From positions 1-13,828 of the forward strand of contig JAWODU010000058.1 in the NCBI GenBank assembly GCA_046483125.1: DNA of 13,828 nt. Direction: 5' to 3'. Positions 1-6,463 of the stretch are shown in pieces. A model generated the notes under the pieces. It made no database searches. It was given only the letters and a program-made list of their open reading frames with translations, and had not been told where the DNA came from. The stretch is from JAWODU01 sp046483125 (GTDB lineage: Bacteria > Verrucomicrobiota > Kiritimatiellia > UBA8416 > JAWODU01). How positions within the stretch are numbered: the first letter of the stretch is position 1; each line of letters begins with the position of its first letter. A program made the translations under genes and the position numbers.

Positions 1-171
1 AACCTTGTTCTGACCGGCCCGATTGATGAAGATGACGCGCGAAGCGCGACCGAATTTCTGGCGCGCGAATCCGAGACTCTGGAAGAGAGGCAGGGGGGAG
101 ATTGTTCCCGTCACGACGGCGACGGTCGTCCCGTCGGACGGTCGATCCTCACGAAAACCCTTGAGATTCCG
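1..171 (-). other. Ambiguous coding run at left edge
   Basis: On the minus strand a frame is open from just after a TGA (172-174) to the window edge. It reads protein-like text such as VVTGTISPLPLFQSLG followed by ARQKFGRASRVIFINRAGQ. The only plausible start seen is a GTG at 112-114, without a convincing ribosome binding site. The plus strand is also open in frame 1 from the edge to a stop at 382-384, but that frame runs through the terminator hairpin and into the tRNA, so its right part cannot be real. I recognise no family in either reading. It could be the 5' end of a minus-strand gene leaving the window, a degraded gene, or the end of a plus-strand gene. Confidence 0.25.
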
Positions 172-230
172 TCACTTCCGGTCCATGTGCCGATCCTCGG
201 CACATCCACATTCAGCATTCCCGAGACAGC

Positions 231-262
231 AAAACGCGCCGACCGTCACGCGGTCGGCGCGT
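231..262 (-). terminator. Rho-independent terminator downstream of tRNA-Ser
   Basis: A perfect 12-bp stem (234-245 paired with 251-262, GC-rich, 5-base loop) is followed on the minus strand by TTTTGCT. The T run lies on the minus-strand 3' side only, so it fits termination of the tRNA-Ser transcript that ends 90 bases upstream. On the plus strand there is no T run. Confidence 0.75.
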
Positions 263-351
263 CCAGAATCAATCGTCGTCGGCTCCCGGTCGTCTGCGTC
301 AGATTCCCGAAACCGTTCCAATTTCTCGCCCATTCGGCGAAAAATTCAAAC

Positions 352-445
352 TGGCGGAGAGGGCGGGATTTGAACCCGCGGTAGCGCCCTTGAGCACTAC
401 AAAGGATTAGCAATCCTCCGCTTTCAACCACTCAGCCACCTCTCC
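352..445 (-). tRNA. tRNA-Ser (anticodon GCU)
   Basis: The minus strand reads as a complete class II tRNA. The acceptor arm GGAGAGG pairs with CCTCTCC, followed by discriminator G and an encoded CCA at 352-354. The D arm contains GGCTGAGTGGTTGAAAG. The anticodon stem-loop GGATTGCTAATCC carries GCT, which reads AGC and AGU serine codons. A long variable arm (TGCTCAAGGGCGCTA region) is diagnostic of serine, and the T arm GCGGGTTCAAATCCCGC is canonical. At 94 bases with CCA the length is normal for tRNA-Ser. It stands alone, with its own promoter and terminator. No integrase or attachment-site duplication is seen beside it. Confidence 0.97.
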
Positions 446-463
446 GTTTCAGAACCTGCAGAT

Positions 464-492
464 ACTATAGCAGACCGATGCTGGTTGCACAA
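464..492 (-). promoter_or_regulatory. sigma70-type promoter of tRNA-Ser
   Basis: On the minus strand a -35 TTGTGC (487-492), a 17-base spacer and a -10 TATAGT (464-469) lie just upstream of the tRNA 5' end at 445. The distance from -10 to the mature 5' end leaves a short 5' leader for RNase P. Hexamers and spacing agree well with a housekeeping promoter. Confidence 0.65.
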
Positions 493-552
493 CCCGGCGG
501 AGGGTTGCGTAGCTTTACGCGGCGTGAGGGTAGCGCCGCGGAATGGCTGACA

Positions 553-660
553 GGGTGAAAGCTCATCGAGACAGCCGAGGAAGCCGTTTTCGAAATCGGA
601 AACCAGCTGTTGCCTGATCCAGCCCCGTGGTATTACCGTGCCAACCCGCAGTAAGTTCAT
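553..660 (-). pseudogene. Remnant of a GH127/DUF1680-type glycosidase gene (N-terminal part)
   Basis: Read on the minus strand from an ATG at 658-660, the frame gives MNLLRVGTVIPRGWIRQQLV and then SDFENGFLGCLDELSPC. This resembles the conserved N-terminal stretch of beta-L-arabinofuranosidase-like proteins (GH127, formerly DUF1680). There a 'PRGW...QL...GF.G.LDEL.P' pattern starts the catalytic domain. After SPC the frame runs on without family resemblance and enters the tRNA region, so several hundred residues of the usual protein are missing. The assignment is from memory of the motif, not from a search. Chance resemblance cannot be excluded, but the run of matching positions is unusually long. 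Confidence 0.45.
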
Positions 661-881
661 ACAATTGCCCGCTTTCCCGCGTAAACTGCAAAGACAGTGA
701 AGCACTGTCGCAAATCCTCCGCAGTCGTGTCCAGCGCGCACGAATGTCCCCGGCCTCGAAGCGCCGCCTCAACTACACCGATTAAGGACCGGGAGACCTG
801 CAGGCCGCGTCCTCTTAAGTGCCTGAATGTCAAAGACTTACAGCCAAACGACACCGGTAGATCGAAAAATGGGCTGGAAAA

Positions 882-911
882 TTGACATACGGTAGAAGGC
901 GCTGATAAAAT
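882..911 (+). promoter_or_regulatory. sigma70-type promoter for the lipoprotein unit
   Basis: A consensus -35 TTGACA (882-887) is followed after 18 bases by TAAAAT (906-911). A GATAAA at 904-909 would give a 16-base spacer. This places the transcript start near 918, about 58 bases before the ATG at 976. The promoter is the best-looking on the plus strand in the window. Confidence 0.7.
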
Positions 912-931
912 CCCTCCGATTTTCGGAGGGA
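911..931. repeat. 9-bp hairpin overlapping the transcription start
   Basis: TCCCTCCGA (911-919) and TCGGAGGGA (923-931) form a perfect inverted repeat with a 3-base loop, directly abutting the -10 box. On the minus strand the repeat is followed by TTTTAT and would look like a terminator, but no minus-strand gene feeds into it. Its position suits an operator or an RNA hairpin at the very 5' end of the transcript. Confidence 0.55.
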
Positions 932-975
932 ATCCGGAAACGCAGTTAACAACATAACAGTACAGGAGGGTCAGG

Positions 976-1155
976 ATGAAGCTATGGTTCAAAGTGGCAC
1001 TGGGATGCGCGCTTGTCGGTCTGGTTGCGCTGGGCATGGTCGGTTGTGAGGACGATGACGACGATGAAGCGGCGGTTACCGGTACGACGGAAGCGGTAGA
1101 GGATGAAGAAAGTGGAACAGGTTCGGTTAACGTCAATGTCTACAGAGGAAATTGA
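976..1155 (+). CDS. Small acidic lipoprotein (59 aa)
   Basis: The ATG at 976 follows an AGGAGGG ribosome binding site (964-970) and reads 59 residues to TGA (1153-1155). The N-terminus has Lys-2 and Lys-6, then a hydrophobic stretch (VALGCALVGLVALG) and a lipobox MVGC, so Cys24 is the probable lipidation site. The mature part begins C-E followed by five Asp and is strongly acidic. It contains a Thr/Gly/Glu-rich middle and ends SVNVNVYRGN. There is no folded-domain signature, so after processing it would be a tethered peptide of about 36 residues. It sits 42 bases upstream of a secreted protein gene and very likely shares its promoter and terminator. I recognise no family. A role in the cell envelope is inferred only from the lipobox. 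Confidence 0.75.
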   Translation: MKLWFKVALGCALVGLVALGMVGCEDDDDDEAAVTGTTEAVEDEESGTGSVNVNVYRGN

Positions 1156-1197
1156 TCTGACAGGAAGGAATCTTTTAATCATCAGAGGAAATCAGAT

Positions 1198-1869
1198 ATG
1201 AAGAAATTGATAATCACAGCAGTTATACTTGTAATGTCGGTGCCGGCGGCATTCGCGCAGGCGCCGTCACTTATAGCGCCGGGTACGCCGGACGTATACG
1301 GCATGACATTCATGGAATTCCAGATGCGCTACAAGGGCTCCGGTGAATGGAAAGTTATCAACGATACGCCTACGGAGGTAAACCTGGCCGATTTCAATCC
1401 CGGCGTGCTGGCCGCCGCCATTGGGGGAGGAGAGATTCCCGCCGGGAGTTATGACCGGTTCCGTTCTACCGTGTCGATGTCGATCCGGCTCAAGGCCACG
1501 GTAGCGTCAGCGGGTGATGGAGGCATCTACTACACGGACGGCGGCAAAGTGGGCGTTCCGGACATGGACGGAGTTATCCGGAACGGTGAAGGGGCGACCG
1601 TGAAGTTTACGGCCGCTTTCGGGCTCGATGTGGCGGCCTTTCGAGCGGCTCCGCCCGCGGACTGGAAGGAAGCAACAATACGCCCGCCCGAGACGGATAC
1701 CACGCACACCGTTGAAGGCGAGGATGACATAGTTATTGATCCGGGTGACGTCATTGACGAGGCAATGGAAGTGGACGTTACAAACTCGGTCGAGCTGTGG
1801 GACTTCACGGGCGTGGGTAGTCAAATAGTAATTTTTCCGGCGCCTCCGAGCATAAATGTCGGAGACTGA
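1198..1869 (+). CDS. Secreted protein of unknown function (223 aa)
   Basis: The start ATG has an AGAGGA-type ribosome binding site about 9 bases upstream. Residues 1-20 (MKKLIITAVILVMSVPAAFA) are a clear Sec signal peptide with probable cleavage AFA|QA. The mature protein lacks membrane segments and cysteines. A middle stretch, 'FNPGVLAAAIGGGEIPAGSYDRF...IRLKATV' (about 66-102), loosely resembles DUF4382-type domains, where a 'G.(V/I)PAG.Y..(I/L)RL' pattern occurs. I regard that as a weak hint. The C-terminal third is acidic and rich in Asp/Glu/Val. It is probably exported to periplasm or outside and co-transcribed with the small lipoprotein upstream, which suggests an envelope-associated pair. 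A terminator follows directly. Confidence 0.85.
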   Translation: MKKLIITAVILVMSVPAAFAQAPSLIAPGTPDVYGMTFMEFQMRYKGSGEWKVINDTPTEVNLADFNPGVLAAAIGGGEIPAGSYDRFRSTVSMSIRLKATVASAGDGGIYYTDGGKVGVPDMDGVIRNGEGATVKFTAAFGLDVAAFRAAPPADWKEATIRPPETDTTHTVEGEDDIVIDPGDVIDEAMEVDVTNSVELWDFTGVGSQIVIFPAPPSINVGD

Positions 1870-1895
1870 ACCGGCACCGGCAGACGTATTAACTG

Positions 1896-1934
1896 CAGGC
1901 CCCGGCCGTTTATACGGCGCGGGGCCTGTTATTC
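1896..1934 (+). terminator. Rho-independent terminator after the secreted protein gene
   Basis: CAGGCCCC (1896-1903) pairs with GGGGCCTG (1921-1928), and an inner GCCG/CGGC stem (1905-1908, 1915-1918) extends the hairpin. TTATTC follows on the plus strand. It separates the plus-strand unit from the convergent sugar operon. Confidence 0.7.
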
Positions 1935-1983
1935 AACAGTCACTGTTTGCTTTTCCGCGTTCCGACCGGGAACCGGCCTGACG

Positions 1984-2423
1984 CTAAACAACCAGGTCGA
2001 TATGGTAGCCGCCCGGGCCGGGCCTGATGTCGGCCGTGCCCCTGCATTCCTCCGGCACCGGCATGGCCGTGATTGCGTATTCAATTACAACGGCGGACTT
2101 CGCTCCGAGCCACCTGAAAGCGGGAACGCCCTGGAAAGAGCCCATTCCGACCTGCTCGCGCAGTGGGAGGGGAAACGGGGAATTCGCGAATTCCATTCCG
2201 CGGCTTAGAGTTTTCCCGTTCCAGGGCGGAGTAAGCCGGCAGTAGCTTTCTTCCCAGTTGCCAAGCCACGGGAAATCTTCCCGCCTCCACACGTAGGCAA
2301 GCAACAGGCCGAGTTCCGGGTTTACGGCGCTGAACCAGGCGAGTTCGCGCCTGCGATCCATCAGCTGCGCCGTGAAGTCGGAGAATACCCCCGGCTTTTC
2401 CACTTCGTTTTTTCAATTTTCAT
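1984..2423 (-). pseudogene. Truncated C-terminal fragment of an unassigned carbohydrate-related protein
   Basis: The open frame from a GTG at 2401-2403 reads 139 residues to TAG (1984-1986). It contains NPELGLLLAYVWRREDFPWL, GNWEE and PPWNGKTLSRGMEF, then GSFQGVPAFRWLGAKS. I associate this text with the C-terminal half of roughly 300-residue proteins related to aldose-epimerase-type folds, so the N-terminal half appears to be missing. The GTG has no ribosome binding site and follows an in-frame TGA by three codons. A GGTGGAG site instead precedes an ATG at 2421-2423. That frame gives MKIEKTKWKSRG and meets the long frame at a run of five G (near 2391-2395), so a frameshift or deletion junction is likely there. 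It is last in the sugar operon, 21-41 bases after the kinase stop. The function is not assigned. Confidence 0.55.
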
Positions 2424-2444
2424 GCACTCCACCCGGTGTTTTTT

Positions 2445-3488
2445 CTAAACCTCTACACACGGCTCGCGGGATTCGAACCTGTCGGCCAGCTCCAGTATCC
2501 GGTCCGCGGGCCCGATACCGTCGGTGCTGTTCGGGCTTGAAAGGCACGCCGCCGCCGCGCATATACCTAGCGCGAGAGCCGCCTCCATATCCCGGCCCTC
2601 GTGAAAGCCGTAGAGCAACCCCGCGCAGAACGCGTCCCCGGCGCCAACGGCTCCCCGGATGAAACTGCCGGGAAGCACAAGCGACCCGCGCGCGAACTCG
2701 TTGCCCCGGCGGTCACGCGCGTAAGCGCCTTCGGCCATGTGAATTGCGGCAATTTCCATGTCACCCAGTTCGAACAACGCGTCAACGGCTTCTTTCAGAA
2801 TCGCGCCGTTAAGCTTACCGTCCGTACCGCGTACGGGGAGCCCCGCGATCCGGCCGGCCTCTATTTCATTGATGATGAGATAATCGGTGTGTTTCAGCGC
2901 GGGCGGTACTATGGCGGCGTACCTGTCGCTTTCTTCGCTTACCACGTCGAGACTTGTTTTGATTCCGCGGGCCCGTACGTCCCGCAGTAGACGCGCCGCG
3001 ACGGTTCCGTGTTTCTGGTCCGGCACGTCCATGCTGTCCAGCAGGAGAAGATAACCGAGATGAAATATTCTGCATCGCAGTTTATTGACCGGAACATGTT
3101 CCGGGGCAAAAAGCGCGTTGGCCCCGCGATGATGAAAGAACATTCGCTCGCCGGTACCCTTCTCGTTCATCACGTCGGTATACGATGTCGGTGCTTTATC
3201 GGTGCGGACCATGCCGGAGGTATCAATGCCGCACCGGCGGCACCTGTCCAGCAGGAATTCGGCGTCTTCGTCGGTCCCGATTATCCCGAAGCCGGTCAGC
3301 GGAAACGACGCGCCCATCCGGGCAAGATCCATAAGCACATTCGCGGGAGAGCCTCCGGGTCCGGCGTCCTGGGAGACAATACTTCCCAGCATGTTACGCC
3401 CGGGAAGGCAGTTTACCGTCTTCACCGTGTCAACGATCCAGTTGCCGCCCGCGGCAATACCGGGCAAAGGCTTTTGGGCTTTGGCCAT
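2445..3488 (-). CDS. PfkB-family carbohydrate kinase
   Basis: This 347-residue protein is a complete ribokinase/PfkB-fold kinase, which transfers phosphate from ATP to a sugar hydroxyl in the cytoplasm. The substrate-side motif GGSPAN is at 45-50. The NEIE motif for Mg/phosphate contacts is at 207-210. The C-terminal signature GAVGAGDAFCAGLLYG starts at 279, with catalytic-base Asp285 and the GAGD anion hole. The sugar is not readable from sequence. The neighbouring lyxose/mannose-type isomerase gene makes a ketose (for example fructose) or a deoxy-sugar acid plausible, and this is inference. It starts 16 bases after the isomerase stop with only a weak ribosome binding site, so translation is probably coupled. 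It differs clearly from the second PfkB protein in this window (KdgK at 10257-11339). Confidence 0.9.
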   Translation of the reverse strand: MAKAQKPLPGIAAGGNWIVDTVKTVNCLPGRNMLGSIVSQDAGPGGSPANVLMDLARMGASFPLTGFGIIGTDEDAEFLLDRCRRCGIDTSGMVRTDKAPTSYTDVMNEKGTGERMFFHHRGANALFAPEHVPVNKLRCRIFHLGYLLLLDSMDVPDQKHGTVAARLLRDVRARGIKTSLDVVSEESDRYAAIVPPALKHTDYLIINEIEAGRIAGLPVRGTDGKLNGAILKEAVDALFELGDMEIAAIHMAEGAYARDRRGNEFARGSLVLPGSFIRGAVGAGDAFCAGLLYGFHEGRDMEAALALGICAAAACLSSPNSTDGIGPADRILELADRFESREPCVEV

Positions 3489-3504
3489 GTCTGTTTTACC
3501 GGGG

Positions 3505-4053
3505 TCAGTCGCTTACGAGCCTGACGTACGGCTCCTCGTCTTTTTCGATCTCGCTGAAACGGCCTACCTGCCTGTTGGTGAAAAAATTATCAGCCACGTC
3601 GTCATTAGCGGTAGAAACTTCCCCGATCAGCGCATAGCCGGTTTCCGGCCAGAACTCGTGGTTCAACTCCGGGGCGAGCGTTACGCGTTCTCCCGCGGCA
3701 AGGATCAGGGGCGCCGCGGCCGGAATCGGGGTTTCCACGCCGTTGACCGGCACTTTGAATTCGGAAACGCCGGTCTCGAACCGCACTGCAAGTTTTCCCC
3801 AGCGGCAGATGATATCTTCTTTCTTCCGCGCGTGGTAATGCATGGGCGTGGTCTGCCCGCGTTGTGCATACATTATCTTTTCGCAGTATTCGCGCTGTTC
3901 GGAAAGGTTCACCAGCACCAGTCCCCAGCGTTCGAAGTCATCCAGGCCGAAGTCCGTGACGTCCCACCTGGGATCGGGTGGCAGAATCCAGTCATGTTCC
4001 GCGAAAGCCTTTTCGGCTTCACGTACTGCCCGGTTGATTCTTGAACGTTTCAC
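3505..4053 (-). CDS. D-lyxose ketol-isomerase-like cupin
   Basis: This 182-residue protein matches the D-lyxose isomerase family (formerly DUF1498; EC 5.3.1.15), metal-dependent cupins that interconvert D-lyxose/D-xylulose and often D-mannose/D-fructose. Visible hallmarks are the opening MKRSRINRAVREAE, VTDFG at 32-36 and the metal-site pattern MHYHARKKEDII with His72, His74 and Glu79. The third histidine is in NHEFW (His132), followed by the GEVSTANDD stretch (144-152) and a tail GRFSEIEKDEEP. It is shorter than the roughly 225 residues I recall for characterised members. The shortfall is mainly in the region before VTDFG, yet the metal ligands are intact. The start is a GTG 14 bases after the lipoprotein stop with no strong ribosome binding site, suggesting coupling. 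Confidence 0.85.
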   Translation of the reverse strand: MKRSRINRAVREAEKAFAEHDWILPPDPRWDVTDFGLDDFERWGLVLVNLSEQREYCEKIMYAQRGQTTPMHYHARKKEDIICRWGKLAVRFETGVSEFKVPVNGVETPIPAAAPLILAAGERVTLAPELNHEFWPETGYALIGEVSTANDDVADNFFTNRQVGRFSEIEKDEEPYVRLVSD

Positions 4054-4067
4054 TCTGCGGGTAAAAC

Positions 4068-4487
4068 TTACTGCTGGTAACTTGCCATTACCGAAGCCAG
4101 CCGCTGTTGGGCTTCGCGGACCGCAGGATCGTGCATATGGGGTGTTATTTTAATGAAAGATTTTGCCATCTTTCTGCCCGCCGCTTCGGATTCCTCCCGG
4201 GAAGCTTCCAGTTCCGGCGGCATGTCGCCGCCTCCCTGCAGTTCGGGGTACTTCTCCGAGAGCTTCCGCATGCGCGGCATGAGATCTTCCATTCTGTCCG
4301 CGTAGCGGTTTATGGCTTCGGCAACTTCCCCGGGATTGTCCGCGTTATCGAGGTCCCCGGCGTAAGCTTCCGTTGCTTTTACGAACTCGGCGTTAACTCT
4401 TTTGACGTCGCCGTACTTGCCGCCGCAACCGCAGACAGCAAAGATGGTTGACAGAATACATACAGTCAGAAACGCATTTCTCTTCAT
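4068..4487 (-). CDS. Small helical lipoprotein within the sugar operon (139 aa)
   Basis: The chosen ATG (4485-4487) has a GGAGG ribosome binding site 9 bases upstream. An earlier in-frame ATG at 4523 lacks one. The N-terminus MKRNAFLTVCILSTIFAVCG ends in a lipobox with candidate Cys21 (VCGC) or Cys19. The mature part is highly charged and predicted helical, with heptad-like segments such as AINRYADRMEDLMPRMRKLS and ASREESEAAGRKMAKSFIK. There are no further cysteines or transmembrane segments. I recognise no family. Its place between uxuB and the lyxose isomerase gene is unexpected for a lipoprotein. It could be an unrelated passenger or a periplasmic partner of sugar uptake, and neither is shown by sequence. 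Confidence 0.8.
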   Translation of the reverse strand: MKRNAFLTVCILSTIFAVCGCGGKYGDVKRVNAEFVKATEAYAGDLDNADNPGEVAEAINRYADRMEDLMPRMRKLSEKYPELQGGGDMPPELEASREESEAAGRKMAKSFIKITPHMHDPAVREAQQRLASVMASYQQ

Positions 4488-4544
4488 GGCAGTGTTCCTC
4501 CTTTTTTTAATAACAGATAACAATAACGCGGAATTTCATTAAAA

Positions 4545-5402
4545 TCAGACTCCGCTGAACGCGGCAAAGCCGCCGTCAACCGGTATAACAACGCCGGTGA
4601 CGAAACCCGACGCTTCGTTCGAAACAAGCCACAGCAGAACTCCTGTCAGGTCCTCCGGTGTTCCGAATTTTCGCATTGGGGTCTGACCCACAATGGTTCG
4701 GCCGCGCGGCGTCAGGTCCCCGTTTTTGTCCGTCAGAAGACTCCTGTTCTGGTCTGTAAGGAAAAAACCGGGCGCTATGGCATTTACCCGGATTCCCACG
4801 CGCGAGAAGTGGACTGCCAGCCATTGCGTAAAGTTGCTGACGGCCGCTTTCGCGGCGCTGTAGGCGGGAATCTTTGTCAGCGGCGTAAAAGCGTTCATTG
4901 ACGAAATATTTATTATCACGCCGCTTTGTCTTTCCGCCATTGCCCGCGTGAAAGCCTGAGTCGGCAGGAGGGTCCCCAGGAAGTTCAGATTAAAGACAAA
5001 CTCGATTCCCTCCGGGTCGAGGTCATAGAATGATATAACGTCTTTGGCCTTGTTCCGAATGTCTTCCGGTGTGAGATATTCCTTTGAAGTAGTTCCTTTC
5101 GGATGGTTTCCGCCGGCACCGTTTACAAGAATATCCACGGGACCGAATTCCTTCTCCACCTGTTCGTTCGCCTTTTCCAGGCTTTTTCTTTCAAGTACAC
5201 TGCAGGCCACGGCCGTGCTCCTGCCGCCTGCCTGCTCTATTTCGGAGGCGACTTTGCGGGCGGCGTCTTCCCGCAGGTCCGCGACGGCTACTGAAGCTCC
5301 GCATTCGCCCAGCGCCTTCGCCATGGATCCGCAGAGAACACCTCCGCCGCCTGTAACAAGAACGGTTCTGCCCGACAGATCGATCTTAAAGGGTATAGTC
5401 AT
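4545..5402 (-). CDS. uxuB: D-mannonate oxidoreductase (fructuronate reductase), SDR type
   Basis: This 285-residue short-chain dehydrogenase reduces D-fructuronate to D-mannonate with NAD(P)H in hexuronate catabolism. The Rossmann motif TGGGGVLCG is at 17-25, and Asp42 in VADLR suggests an NAD preference. NGAGG is at 94-98, followed by the subfamily marker NHPKGTTS (99-106). The catalytic Ser lies in NISSMN (165-170), with Tyr181 and Lys185 in YSAAK. The tail GFVTGVVIPVDGGFAAFSGV fits the SDR-type UxuB known from Bacillus and many other bacteria, which is unrelated to the E. coli polyol-dehydrogenase-type enzyme. A GGAGGA site precedes the ATG by 11 bases. It is first in the minus-strand operon and divergent from the hydrolase gene. 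KdgK encoded at 10257-11339 acts two steps later in the same pathway; the dehydratase between them is not in this window. Confidence 0.88.
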   Translation of the reverse strand: MTIPFKIDLSGRTVLVTGGGGVLCGSMAKALGECGASVAVADLREDAARKVASEIEQAGGRSTAVACSVLERKSLEKANEQVEKEFGPVDILVNGAGGNHPKGTTSKEYLTPEDIRNKAKDVISFYDLDPEGIEFVFNLNFLGTLLPTQAFTRAMAERQSGVIINISSMNAFTPLTKIPAYSAAKAAVSNFTQWLAVHFSRVGIRVNAIAPGFFLTDQNRSLLTDKNGDLTPRGRTIVGQTPMRKFGTPEDLTGVLLWLVSNEASGFVTGVVIPVDGGFAAFSGV

Positions 5403-5559
5403 AGCATTTTCTATCCTCCTCTCCCGGCGGTAAGACCGCTTGAATGCCGATCACCACCCCCAAAGCTACCATACGGGAAGAGGCGGATCAATAGCCGCGG
5501 CCGAAGTCTTTGGAACATTCCGGGATGACAGTCCAAGGGGATTGCGTTATTCTTGGGGC
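5403..5559. promoter_or_regulatory. Divergent intergenic region between uxuB and the hydrolase gene
   Basis: This 157-base interval must hold the leaders of both the minus-strand sugar operon and the plus-strand hydrolase/methyltransferase pair. I see a small GCGGT-AAG-ACCGC hairpin (5427-5439) just upstream of the uxuB ribosome binding site. A weak minus-strand candidate has TTGATC and TAGCTT 17 bases apart. Neither is strong enough to call a promoter. Confidence 0.3.
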
Positions 5560-6459
5560 GTGGAGAACTTTCGAATAGCGCTGGTGCAGAGCAGTTGGCC
5601 GGCAAATGCCCCCCCGGAGGACAACCTGGAGCTGATGGCCGGCTTTTTGAAGGAGACCGCCGGAAAGGGGGCGTCGCTGGCGGCTTTCCCCGAGGTCACG
5701 CTTTCAGGCTGTGTTACCCGCCCCGGGGAGGCGGCCGAACGGGCGCTGACGCTTGAAGGTGAAGTGGTGGAAAAAGCCGTTGCCCTGACACGTGACCGGC
5801 CTCTTTACTCCGCATTCGGTTTTTATGAACTGGACGGGGCCGACCTGTACAACAGTTATGTGATCGCCGGCAGGGGCCGGCTCATCGGCCACTACCGCAA
5901 AGTGCACGTTCCGCCGAGGGAACGGGGATTCTTCACGCCGGGACCGGGATTCAAGGTTTTTGAACTGCCTTTCGCCAGGGTTGGATTGTCAATCTGCTAC
6001 GACAACGAAATACCCGAGTCGCATATCTGCCTGGCGCTAAAGGGCGCGGAGCTGATCTTGATGCCCGCCGGGTGGGCGGATCACTGGGAGAGAGAAGACT
6101 ACGTGGAACGATGTTCCACCGATGAAGAAGTTGTTGAAGAAAGGCGCAGGTGGATGCGCATGATGTTCGGTGCGCGCTGTCGGGACACGGGAACGTATTC
6201 GGCGCTTGTTAATCATTCGGGGCCGGAAGGTGAGGGACCGTGGAAATTCGCGGGCAAGAGCATGGTGTTCGCCCCGACAGGAAAAGTCCTGGCCGAGGCG
6301 CGCGCGTGGGATGAGGAAATAATCTACGCGGACCTGAGCGCGCGCCTGCTGGAGAATTACAGAAGTATGGACGCCTTCGCTCTAAGGGGAAGAAGACCGG
6401 AAGCGTACGGTCCGCTTGTTGAAGGTTCTTCGGGCGGCTGCCGGGGAGAACGCGGGTAA
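5560..6459 (+). CDS. Carbon-nitrogen hydrolase (nitrilase superfamily)
   Basis: This 299-residue cytoplasmic enzyme hydrolyses a C-N bond (amide, N-carbamoyl or nitrile). From the GTG at 5560 the protein opens VENFRIALVQ, the usual first strand of the family. The frame is open upstream to an ATG at 5440, but those 40 residues show no family resemblance. The full catalytic triad is present: Glu45 (AFPEVTLSG), Lys114 (HYRKVHVP) and nucleophile Cys146 (LSICYDNEIPE). Glu121, soon after the Lys, fits the fourth conserved acid. The ribosome binding site is poor. The stop TAA is four bases before the MttB-family start, so the two genes are almost certainly co-expressed. The substrate is unknown, and the pairing suggests an amide or carbamoyl derivative of a methylated amine (inference). 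Confidence 0.9.
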   Translation: MENFRIALVQSSWPANAPPEDNLELMAGFLKETAGKGASLAAFPEVTLSGCVTRPGEAAERALTLEGEVVEKAVALTRDRPLYSAFGFYELDGADLYNSYVIAGRGRLIGHYRKVHVPPRERGFFTPGPGFKVFELPFARVGLSICYDNEIPESHICLALKGAELILMPAGWADHWEREDYVERCSTDEEVVEERRRWMRMMFGARCRDTGTYSALVNHSGPEGEGPWKFAGKSMVFAPTGKVLAEARAWDEEIIYADLSARLLENYRSMDAFALRGRRPEAYGPLVEGSSGGCRGERG

Positions 6460-6463
6460 AGAG

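Larger units (their letters stand above)
446..881. other. Gene-poor stretch between tRNA-Ser and the lipoprotein unit
   Basis: Apart from the tRNA promoter and the glycosidase-like remnant, I see no supportable gene here. Open frames on both strands are short, lack ribosome binding sites and have atypical composition. Around 521-542 there is a modest GC-rich inverted repeat (gcggcg ... cgccgc). Confidence 0.5.

Noticed and set aside
352..445. tRNA-Ser as an integration site for a mobile island
   Set aside because: No integrase gene and no duplicated tRNA 3' end were seen in the window.
657..1136. 159-codon minus-strand frame with a Ser-rich start
   Set aside because: It is antisense to the small lipoprotein, whose Asp/Glu codons read as Ser/Val runs on the other strand. 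It also crosses a good plus-strand promoter.
3202..4044. 280-codon open frame on the plus strand
   Set aside because: It is antisense to the PfkB kinase and the lyxose isomerase, both supported by catalytic motifs. It has no ribosome binding site and no family resemblance.
4545..5402. Generic 3-oxoacyl-ACP reductase
   Set aside because: The NGAGGNHPKGTTS segment, the NISSMNAF block and the GGFAAFSGV tail are specific to the SDR-type mannonate oxidoreductase group.
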